Shown: positions 7,394-13,167 of the stretch, one piece after another
Numbering within the stretch: the first letter of the stretch is position 1
How the letters are laid out: each line of letters starts with the position of its first letter
Assembly: GCA_036338025.1 (NCBI GenBank)
Contig: JAYZDB010000018.1
Coordinates: 1 to 13,167, forward strand
Direction: 5' to 3'
DNA: 13,167 nt
Source: JAYZDB01 sp036338025
GTDB taxonomy: Bacteria; Planctomycetota; UBA1135; UBA2386
Program-made: the position numbers and the translations under genes
Notes under the pieces: model-generated
Seen by the model: only the letters and a program-made list of their open reading frames with translations
Databases searched by the model: none
What the model was told of the DNA's origin: nothing

Positions 7394-7561
7394 GATGACA
7401 GTTGTACCGTGCCCATTGCCAAAATGTCACCGCAGGTCGCGGAGCGCGTCCAAGCAATCCAGGCCAGTTGGTGGGGTGTTCGGTAGCTGACGATCCGGGA
7501 CGGGACGTTTCTGTTGCACCTAGGAGAGAATCGGGAGCGGATCTCAGTCATCATGGCCGGT
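7386..7561. repeat. Mirrored GTCATCATG(G)CCGGT motifs at the two divergent gene starts
   Basis: GTCATCATGGCCGGT at 7547-7561 on the plus strand reappears, minus one G, as GTCATCATGCCGGT on the minus strand (plus-strand coordinates 7386-7399). In both cases the motif falls on the 5' end of the divergent gene: it includes ATG 7393 of the sulfatase and lies directly before the serine hydrolase ATG. The symmetry suggests a shared operator or translational element, or an inverted duplication that created both starts. Confidence 0.45.
7401..7430 (-). promoter_or_regulatory. Weak sigma-70-like promoter for the minus-strand sulfatase
   Basis: On the minus strand GTGACA (plus 7425-7430) and TACAAC (plus 7401-7406) are separated by 18 bases. 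They have one and two mismatches to the -35 and -10 consensus. Transcription would begin at or next to ATG 7393, giving a leaderless message, in line with the absence of a Shine-Dalgarno sequence there. Confidence 0.3.
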
Positions 7562-7571
7562 AGCCATGATG
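7549..7571 (+). promoter_or_regulatory. Perfect hairpin over the serine hydrolase start codon
   Basis: CATCATGGC (7549-7557) and GCCATGATG (7563-7571) form a perfect 9-bp inverted repeat with the five-base loop CGGTA. The right arm contains both candidate start codons of the downstream gene (7566-7568 and 7569-7571). As RNA it would sequester the start; as DNA it could be a dimeric regulator's operator. Confidence 0.55.
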
Positions 7572-8858
7572 CATTTACACCAGCACCTGATCGCGCTTGT
7601 AGTCCTGGCCGTCGTCCTGCCGGCCCAAGACCTTACGGAGGCTGCCAAACCTCCCGAGTACTGGCCTGGCACCAAGTGGGAAACCGTCGATCCGGCGGTG
7701 GTCGGCTTGGACGCCACCAAGCTCGCGGCGGCTCGCAAGCACGTTTTTGCTCACAAATCGACCAGCTTCCTGGTGCTGCGCAAGGGTCGAATCGTGCTCG
7801 AGGCGTACGGCAAGGGCGGCGGGCGCGAAGTTCCGCGCGGGATTGCTTCGGCGACCAAGAGCATGACTTCCATTCTTGTGGGGATGGCGATCGACCGGGG
7901 CAAGCTCAGGATGGATCAGTCGATTGCGGCCTATCTGCCGAGCTGGCAGGACACCGACAAGGCGGCAATCACGCTCCGGCATCTGCTCTCCATGACCAGT
8001 GGACTCAAGCCATTGAAGAAGGCACAGCGGCGCCCGCCGGGTGATCAGTTCATCCATAATGCAAGCATGTCGGTAGAGGCCAGGCCGGGCGGGCTGTGGA
8101 AGTACAACACGCCGGCCTACCACATGCTGTTCAGGATCATCGAGACGGCAACGGAGATGGAACTCGCCGAGTGGACGCGCGAGCACTTGTTGGCGCCGCT
8201 TGGCATGAAGGGCAGCGCCTGGAACACCAGGCAGAGCGGACAATTCACCAACTACTTCAACCTCAGTTGCACGGCGCGAGACATGGGACGCTTTGGCCTG
8301 TTTGTGATGCGTGGTGGGCGTTGGGGAGACGCGCAGTTGGTGAGCAAGAAGTTCTTCGCGTCGGCCACGACACCTTCACAACAACGAAACCCGGCCTACG
8401 GCCTGCTGTTCTGGCTCAACGCGAAGAAGGGCCACTCGGCTGGCGGTCGTCGGTTGGCCTACCGCTTTCCCGGCGCACCTCGCGATCTGGTCGCCTGCCT
8501 GGGCAAGGGCGGCCAGCAGATCCTGGCGATCCCGAGCCAGGACCTGGTGATCGTTCGCCAAGGGGACAAGCCGGCTGATCCAGCCTTCGCGCAGCGCCTG
8601 GTACGACTGGTGCTTTCATCGATCAAGGGCGGGGGATTCCCGGGCGAGCCTGAGACTGGCGGCAAGCCGTCAGCCAAGGAGATCATGCAGCGGTTCGATG
8701 TCGACGCTGATGACAAGCTGAGCAAGAAGGAATTTGGCGCGTCCAGTTTTGGCAGTCGTCGACCCAAGGCATTCGCGCAGTTCGACACGGACGGAGACGG
8801 TTTTCTTAGCGTCGGGGAACTCGCCAAATTCGTCGAGCGCCGCCGCCGGGGTCGCTGA
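7566..8858 (+). CDS. Exported serine hydrolase (beta-lactamase/PF00144 fold) fused to an EF-hand pair
   Basis: 430 residues. The signal peptide (HLIALVVLAVVLPA, then Gln21) supports ATG 7566 or 7569; no Shine-Dalgarno sequence is visible. The hydrolase domain spans about 40-350. The nucleophile motif is S95-A-T-K98. The second motif is Y180-N-T (WKYNTPAYHML), as in 6-aminohexanoate-dimer-hydrolase-like members and not the Y-x-N of class C beta-lactamases. A G-K-G-G-Q-Q-I segment (313-319) stands in for the KTG-type strand. Two canonical 12-residue EF-hand loops follow, D378-V-D-A-D-D-K-L-S-K-K-E389 and D407-T-D-G-D-G-F-L-S-V-G-E418, each with D1, D3, D5, S9 and E12. The C-terminus is RRRRGR. 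An esterase or amidase acting on carbohydrate substituents is more likely than antibiotic resistance, given its place between two sulfatases; that is inference. The next sulfatase follows after 74 bp on the same strand. Confidence 0.9.
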   Translation: MMHLHQHLIALVVLAVVLPAQDLTEAAKPPEYWPGTKWETVDPAVVGLDATKLAAARKHVFAHKSTSFLVLRKGRIVLEAYGKGGGREVPRGIASATKSMTSILVGMAIDRGKLRMDQSIAAYLPSWQDTDKAAITLRHLLSMTSGLKPLKKAQRRPPGDQFIHNASMSVEARPGGLWKYNTPAYHMLFRIIETATEMELAEWTREHLLAPLGMKGSAWNTRQSGQFTNYFNLSCTARDMGRFGLFVMRGGRWGDAQLVSKKFFASATTPSQQRNPAYGLLFWLNAKKGHSAGGRRLAYRFPGAPRDLVACLGKGGQQILAIPSQDLVIVRQGDKPADPAFAQRLVRLVLSSIKGGGFPGEPETGGKPSAKEIMQRFDVDADDKLSKKEFGASSFGSRRPKAFAQFDTDGDGFLSVGELAKFVERRRRGR

Positions 8859-8932
8859 TTCCGGGCGCGATTCTGCCGGTGGCGGATTCGCATGTTGTGG
8901 CTGATGCTCTCTTGCCCTTACCGTGCGCTGTC

Positions 8933-10546
8933 ATGCATCCCATCTCGTGTCCTCGTCTGCTCCTGGTTGCTGCGGCAGCTGCCGTCAATAGTCTCTCGAT
9001 CGGCGGTACGCTGACCGGGCAAGCCTCTGTCGGTGATGTTCCGAAGCGGCCCAACATCATCTTCATCTTCTCGGACGATCACGCCACCCGCGCGATCTCG
9101 GCATATGGATCGAAGATCAACAAGACTCCGAACATCGATCGCATTGCCAACGAAGGCATGCGGTTCGACCACTGCCTGGTCACCAACTCGATCTGCGGCC
9201 CGAGCCGCGCGGTGATCCTGACCGGAAAATACAGCCACAAGAACGGCTTCTTCCGCAACGGCAACCGGTTCGACGGCGGCCAGATGACCTTCCCCAAGAT
9301 CTTGCAGAAGAACGGCTACGCCACCGCGATGATCGGGAAGTGGCACCTGTCGAGCGACCCGACTGGCTTCGACTACTGGGAGGTGCTGCGTGGTCAGGGT
9401 CCGTACTACAACCCGCGCATGAAGATCAAGGGTGGCACCAGGCCGCACACCGGCTACACCACGGAGCTGACCACCGACATCGCTCTGGATTGGTTGGACA
9501 AGCGCCGCGACAAGAGCAAGCCGTTCATGTTGATGTGCCAGCACAAGGCACCGCATCGCAACTGGCAGCCAGGCCCTAAGTACCTGAACATGTACGATGG
9601 GATGACGATCCCCGAGCCACCGACCCTGTTCGATGACTACAAGGGCCGCGCCAGCCCGGCCTCCAAGCAAACCATGACGGTGGCCAATCACCTGTCGCCG
9701 AATGACCTGAAGTTCACCCAGCCCAAGAACTTCACTCCGGATCAGCTCGCTCTGTGGAACGCGGCCTATGGACCCAAGAACGCAGCGTTCAAGAAGTTGA
9801 ACCTGCAGGGCGATGATCTGGTGCGGTGGAAGTACCAGCGCTACATCAAGGACTACCTACGCTGCGTCGCGTCCGTCGATGAGAACATCGGCAGGATGCT
9901 GAAATACCTCGATGACACCGGCCTGGCCGACAACACGGTGATCATTTACTCGTCCGATCAGGGCTGGTACCTCGGTGATCACGGTTGGTATGACAAGCGT
10001 TGGATGTACGAAGAATCCCTGATCATGCCATTCGTCATTCGTTGGCCTGGGGTCATCAAGCCGGGTTCGGTCAACAAGGAGTTGATCTCCAACGTCGACT
10101 TCGCGGCGACCTTCTTGGACATGGCTGGTTGCGCTACCCAGACTCCTGAGGACATGCAGGGTGAGAGCATCGTCCCGCTGCTGCACGGCAAGACCCCCGC
10201 CGACTGGCGGCAGTCGTTCTACTACCACTACTACGAGTTCCCTGGGCCGCACAGTGTCGCCAAGCACTTCGGGGTGCGAACCAAGACCCACAAGCTGATC
10301 AAGTACTACCGGGTTGGCGAATGGGAGTTGTTCGACCTCGCCAAGGATCCCAGCGAGATGAAGAGCGTCTACGGGGATCCTGCCTACGCCGAGCTCACCG
10401 CCAGGCTCGAGACGGAGATCAAACGCCTGCAGCGTGAGCTGGACGAGCCGAACCCCGAAAAACCCGTTCCTGGAGACCCGGAGTTGCGCAGGAAGCGCAA
10501 CAAGCGCCGCAATCAGAAGCAGACAACCGGGAAGAAGAAGGGCTAG
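8933..10546 (+). CDS. Exported sulfatase, GlcNAc-6-sulfatase-like (possibly S1_11)
   Basis: 537 residues. ATG 8933 is preferred because it opens the signal sequence (LLLVAAAAAVNSLSIGGTLTG, then Gln30); a GTG at 8879 in frame adds 18 unneeded residues. Active-site residues are D48/D49 (FSDDH), C88-G-P-S-R92 with LTGK (canonical CxPSR), K136 and H138 (GKWHL), H208 (QHKAPHRNW), D342-Q343 (SSDQGWYLGDHG), H350 and K355. The QHKAPHRNW...P.KYLNMYD and TIPEPPTLFDDY segments resemble mucin-desulfating/N-acetylglucosamine-6-sulfatase-type enzymes from memory, so a 6-O-sulfated hexosamine is a reasonable but unproven substrate. The last 20 residues are strongly basic (LRRKRNKRRNQK, then GKKKG). It follows the serine hydrolase by 74 bp with no visible terminator, so the two are probably co-expressed. 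Its stop is 11 bp from that of the opposing SGNH gene. Confidence 0.93.
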   Translation: MHPISCPRLLLVAAAAAVNSLSIGGTLTGQASVGDVPKRPNIIFIFSDDHATRAISAYGSKINKTPNIDRIANEGMRFDHCLVTNSICGPSRAVILTGKYSHKNGFFRNGNRFDGGQMTFPKILQKNGYATAMIGKWHLSSDPTGFDYWEVLRGQGPYYNPRMKIKGGTRPHTGYTTELTTDIALDWLDKRRDKSKPFMLMCQHKAPHRNWQPGPKYLNMYDGMTIPEPPTLFDDYKGRASPASKQTMTVANHLSPNDLKFTQPKNFTPDQLALWNAAYGPKNAAFKKLNLQGDDLVRWKYQRYIKDYLRCVASVDENIGRMLKYLDDTGLADNTVIIYSSDQGWYLGDHGWYDKRWMYEESLIMPFVIRWPGVIKPGSVNKELISNVDFAATFLDMAGCATQTPEDMQGESIVPLLHGKTPADWRQSFYYHYYEFPGPHSVAKHFGVRTKTHKLIKYYRVGEWELFDLAKDPSEMKSVYGDPAYAELTARLETEIKRLQRELDEPNPEKPVPGDPELRRKRNKRRNQKQTTGKKKG

Positions 10547-10557
10547 TTACAACTCGG

Positions 10558-11967
10558 TCAGTTGCCCACCACGACGCGTGCGCCAGCCGTGGCAGCGCCG
10601 CCGCCGATCAACTGCAGGTTCTGGGATCCACTGTCCTGGTTGAACCACTGCGCGTAGGCGATCGCACCCATCAGGGACTGGTCGTTGGGGATCTGCATCC
10701 GCAGGATGGCGGAGCCGTTGTTGCCCGTGACCATGCCGAGCGTTGCAATCGTCTGGCTGAAGTCGATGAGGATCGTGCAGCCTTGGATCGGGAGCTTGTC
10801 CGAACGTGCGCTGAGGTAGAACAGTGCCAGCGTGCCCGCCTTGGCGCCCGCGACCCCGAGCGCGAAGTTCTGGTTGCCGAGGGTCGGGTTGGAATTGCGT
10901 CGTATCTTCAGGGTTCCGACGCTGCCGTCACACGGTTTCCCATACAGCGTCACCGATGCGGCATTGCCGCCACCGGAGCCGTCGCCGTACCAGGGCTTGG
11001 ACGTGACGTCGGTCGTGAAGTGCCGGTGCAGCATGTTCGCGACCTTGACGCACGCGCTGATCGCTGGGTGGATTCCGTCGTTTTCGAAGTCTGCGCAAAC
11101 CCAGGTCAGGCCATCGCTACGTGGCGTCGTTCCGTCGGCCCAGAGATAGGGTCCCCAGGCCAGCCAGGGCGCGACCACGGCGCCGTTGCCGGCGACGTGG
11201 TTCAGGTTGCCGGTGCCCTGGATTTGTTGCTCGATCAGCCAACGGGCGGCGAACCCACCCTCGTAGGCATATGGCTCCGGACTCAGGACCGTGCCAGCGT
11301 AGCCGGCGTAGATTCGCGACGAGAAGTAGGCGATCCGGATGTTGGGAAACTTTGTCTTGAGGTTGCGGGCAATCTGTCCCAGCAGATCGCGAAGTTCCTC
11401 GGCGCTGCTGGGGAATGCCTTGGTCGGACGAGCGATCGCCTGCTTGACCCATGCTACCTGTACCTGTGCTGGAGTCAGCCCGGCGCTCTGCAGGCGCTGG
11501 TCGGCGACTGTCCAGAACTGGTGGTTGGCTTGTGCGACCTTGCGTGCATCCATCCCGCCCTGTGCTAGATCGACGACGCGAACTGCGGGCTTTCGCTTCG
11601 GGTCGGCGTTGCTCATCCGCACGAAGTGAGAGAACTCCCGGGTGGTGTTCGACATGCCGATCGAAACCAGGACGATTCGACCGCTGGCGCTGGGTTGCCC
11701 CTGGGCGTCCAGTGGCTGGATCGCCTGGCTGGCTATGGTGCCGGCTACGGCGTGGGCCGGAGGCGGGGAGTTTCCACCGGGGTAGAGACCGCCCGCAAAG
11801 GTCTTGTAGACCGCCGACCCCATGTCGTTGAGTGGGACCAGGCCAGTGCTTGTGCGCGTGCAGTTCTTCTGCCCAGTGAGCGCCACTGGAATGAACAGCG
11901 AGGCGGTGAGTCCGAGAGCAAGCGGCAGGACTCGGGCTACCGGAGATGGGTGGATAGGGATAGCCAT
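10558..11967 (-). CDS. Secreted SGNH/GDSL-like hydrolase with a planctomycete-type C-terminal module
   Basis: 469 residues from ATG 11967, chosen because it opens a signal peptide (VARVLPLALGLTASLFIPVALTG, then Gln33); an upstream ATG at 12036 in frame would overlap the end of the preceding gene. The domain at about 95-320 has an SGNH-like layout. G104-M-S106-N at the end of a hydrophobic strand (RIVLVSIGMSN) is the probable block I serine, and D297-G-I-H300 (ENDGIHP) fits the block V D..H pair. The middle blocks are not obvious, so the family call is moderate. Residues about 342-469 form a separate beta-type module: YGKPCDG, a second Cys at 397 (QGCTIL), and IPNDQSLMGAIAYAQ. The same module ends the S8 protein. 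Carbohydrate esterase activity is a guess from context. It lies 47 bp downstream of the PHP-type gene on the same strand, probably in one transcript. Confidence 0.8.
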   Translation of the reverse strand: MAIPIHPSPVARVLPLALGLTASLFIPVALTGQKNCTRTSTGLVPLNDMGSAVYKTFAGGLYPGGNSPPPAHAVAGTIASQAIQPLDAQGQPSASGRIVLVSIGMSNTTREFSHFVRMSNADPKRKPAVRVVDLAQGGMDARKVAQANHQFWTVADQRLQSAGLTPAQVQVAWVKQAIARPTKAFPSSAEELRDLLGQIARNLKTKFPNIRIAYFSSRIYAGYAGTVLSPEPYAYEGGFAARWLIEQQIQGTGNLNHVAGNGAVVAPWLAWGPYLWADGTTPRSDGLTWVCADFENDGIHPAISACVKVANMLHRHFTTDVTSKPWYGDGSGGGNAASVTLYGKPCDGSVGTLKIRRNSNPTLGNQNFALGVAGAKAGTLALFYLSARSDKLPIQGCTILIDFSQTIATLGMVTGNNGSAILRMQIPNDQSLMGAIAYAQWFNQDSGSQNLQLIGGGAATAGARVVVGN

Positions 11968-12014
11968 CGGGATATTGTGTCGGAGCCGGAGTCTTGTGGA
12001 CAGCCCCCGCGGCG

Positions 12015-13167
12015 TTATTGCCCGCGTTTGCGCCACCCGACGGGTTGCGTCCAGGCCTTTTTGAGTTGGTCTTGGTAGACCGCTCGGGTCGGCTTGCCGG
12101 TGGAGGTGATCTCCGCCCGGACGTAGAGCTCCTTGCCGGTCAACTTGTAGCGCGGATGCAGACCCTTGACGGTGGCCAGGACTTGTCCCACTTCGTCTGA
12201 GTATCGCAGGGTAGCATGGACCTCTTTGCCCTTGCTGTCCTTGACGACCTCACAGTGGTCGTTGTAGCCCTCCAGGGTCCCGATGAACCGAGTGGTAAAC
12301 TTTTCATCACCAGCCGGTTCGATCTCGAGATCGATAGCAGTCTCGCTGCATTCCATGGTCTTGAGTACCACCCCGCTGCTGGCGTAGAAGTCGCCAGCTT
12401 GCATGGCCTGGACCAGCGCCTCGGCGGACAATTCCTGCGCGCGGACCATCACCCAGCCCCGCCCGGTGATCGAAGTCCGTGGGTCCTCATTGAAGTAGTT
12501 ATGGCTGTCGTCGGTCCCGAGCCCAAACAACGGTGGGGCCTTGAGTTTGGCGATGCGGAGGGTGTTCGCGATGTCCCACAGCCGTTCGACGCCGGCGCGA
12601 TGTTGATCCCCCCGGTGTCCGACGCTGGGGTGACCATTCCAAACCTCGAAGAAGCGTTCTTCGATGACCGCCGCCAGCTCTTCGGCGGTGATGGAGTAGC
12701 CGAAATTCGGGTGGTTGAGATGCGCGAACATCGCCTGACCCGTTGTTTTGCTCTGCTCCTTGACGAGCTTCAGCACTTTCCGCATCACGTCGGGGACGCT
12801 GTCGCCAGTCTGCTTGGGAATGAGCTCCTTGATGTTGGTGACGTTGATGTGGACATTGAATCTTTTGAAGGCGCTCGTCACTTCCTCGGACTGGATCAGG
12901 AGGAACTCGCCAGGCTTCTCCAGCAGGGGGCGGAATTCGTCGAGGCGCTTGAGTCGCACCTGCGCCTTGCCCTTGTCGTTGGTTCGCATGGTGACCCAGT
13001 CGTCGCCGAACCTCTGCTTGTAACGGCCAAGCCACTTGCGTCCGCCGCGCTTGATGATCGTGTTTACGTCCATCCACTTCTCGACATTGCTGAGGATGTT
13101 GTGGTCGGACAGCGCGACAAACTGGTAGCCGTTGCGTTGGTACCAGTCGCAGATCATCTCAGGAACG
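12015..13167 (-). CDS. CehA/McbA-like PHP-domain metallohydrolase, 5' end beyond the window
   Basis: The frame is open to the right edge (V-P-E before the first internal Met at 13157), so the start lies outside the window. Numbering from that Met: S17-D-H-N20 (VALSDHN), E91/E92 (QSEEVTS), H103 (NVHINVTN), H146 and H149 (AHLNHPNF), E171 with H176 (FEVWNGHPSV) and D216-D-S-H219 (LGTDDSHNY). This is the ligand pattern of PHP-type phosphoesterases and the CehA/McbA branch. The upstream part missing here should carry the first HxH metal motif. The C-terminal beta part ends in a Y.DQ..KAWTQPVGW segment typical of this group, then a short basic tail (WRKRGQ). Members cleave phosphate esters or carbamates; the natural substrate here is unknown. 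Signal peptide status cannot be judged. It is upstream of the SGNH gene on the same strand. Confidence 0.88.
   Translation of the reverse strand, partial: VPEMICDWYQRNGYQFVALSDHNILSNVEKWMDVNTIIKRGGRKWLGRYKQRFGDDWVTMRTNDKGKAQVRLKRLDEFRPLLEKPGEFLLIQSEEVTSAFKRFNVHINVTNIKELIPKQTGDSVPDVMRKVLKLVKEQSKTTGQAMFAHLNHPNFGYSITAEELAAVIEERFFEVWNGHPSVGHRGDQHRAGVERLWDIANTLRIAKLKAPPLFGLGTDDSHNYFNEDPRTSITGRGWVMVRAQELSAEALVQAMQAGDFYASSGVVLKTMECSETAIDLEIEPAGDEKFTTRFIGTLEGYNDHCEVVKDSKGKEVHATLRYSDEVGQVLATVKGLHPRYKLTGKELYVRAEITSTGKPTRAVYQDQLKKAWTQPVGWRKRGQ

Noticed and set aside
7514..8044. Plus-strand open frame overlapping the start of the serine hydrolase, preceded by AGGAG at 7522
   Set aside because: The translated product shows no domain and is out of frame with the SATK-containing hydrolase. 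The AGGAG has no start codon at a useful distance in the real frame.
7566..8858. Antibiotic-resistance beta-lactamase
   Set aside because: The SxxK fold is shared with esterases and amidases. Y-N-T in place of Y-x-N, the missing KTG-type motif, the EF-hands and the sulfatase neighbours argue against a resistance role.
2338..10546. Three sulfatases as recent tandem duplicates
   Set aside because: Their active-site signatures, lengths (490, 528, 537), C-termini and orientations differ strongly, so they are distinct subfamilies brought together, not recent copies.
10550..10564. CAACT/AGTTG hairpin between the convergent stops at 10546 and 10558
   Set aside because: The stem is only 5 bp with no T-run and overlaps the SGNH stop codon; it is too weak to call a terminator.
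1..13167. CRISPR array, tRNA/rRNA, insertion sequence or phage genes
   Set aside because: I saw no regularly spaced repeats, transposase or integrase motifs, cloverleaf-like segments or phage proteins on either strand. Gaps between genes are all below 190 bp.

Overview
The window is GC-rich and dense with genes for exported hydrolases. It most likely comes from a member of the Planctomycetota. The evidence is three different Cys-type sulfatases in 13 kb, EF-hand pairs fused to an enzyme, very few Shine-Dalgarno sequences, and a C-terminal module (YG...C, later IPND.SL.G) that I recall from secreted proteins of marine planctomycetes. Verrucomicrobiota or a related group cannot be excluded from sequence alone.

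Layout, left to right. (1) A plus-strand, operon-like block from 186 to 3810 holds a secreted M28 metallopeptidase, a short Cdd1-like protein that lacks the start of its helix-hairpin-helix, a small two-helix membrane protein, and a sulfatase. The sulfatase has the only clear Shine-Dalgarno sequence I found. A hairpin follows it. (2) A 187-bp gap leads to a secreted S8 (subtilase-like) protein at 3998-5731. It converges on a minus-strand sulfatase (5807-7393, heparan-N-sulfatase-like), and a long hairpin suited to a bidirectional terminator lies between them. (3) The minus-strand sulfatase is divergent, across 172 bp, from a serine hydrolase (beta-lactamase/PF00144 fold) with a C-terminal EF-hand pair (7566-8858). 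The gap holds mirrored copies of a short motif at the two starts and a perfect hairpin over the hydrolase start codon. A third sulfatase (8933-10546) follows on the plus strand. (4) Converging on it, the minus strand carries a CehA/McbA-type PHP metallohydrolase that runs off the right edge (12015-13167+), followed by an SGNH-like secreted protein (10558-11967) with the lineage-type C-terminal module.

Taken together, the locus looks like part of an exocellular or periplasmic degradation programme for sulfated, possibly protein-linked, polymers. Sulfatases would remove sulfate, peptidases would attack the protein part, and the esterase-like proteins would remove other substituents. That joint role is inference. 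No glycoside hydrolase, transporter, regulator or sulfatase-maturing enzyme is present in the window.

Three family-independent patterns stand out. All seven complete exported enzymes have a Gln at or next to the predicted signal-peptide cleavage site. Four of them, plus the edge-truncated PHP protein, end in short Arg/Lys-rich tails. The two that carry the C-terminal module do not have such tails.
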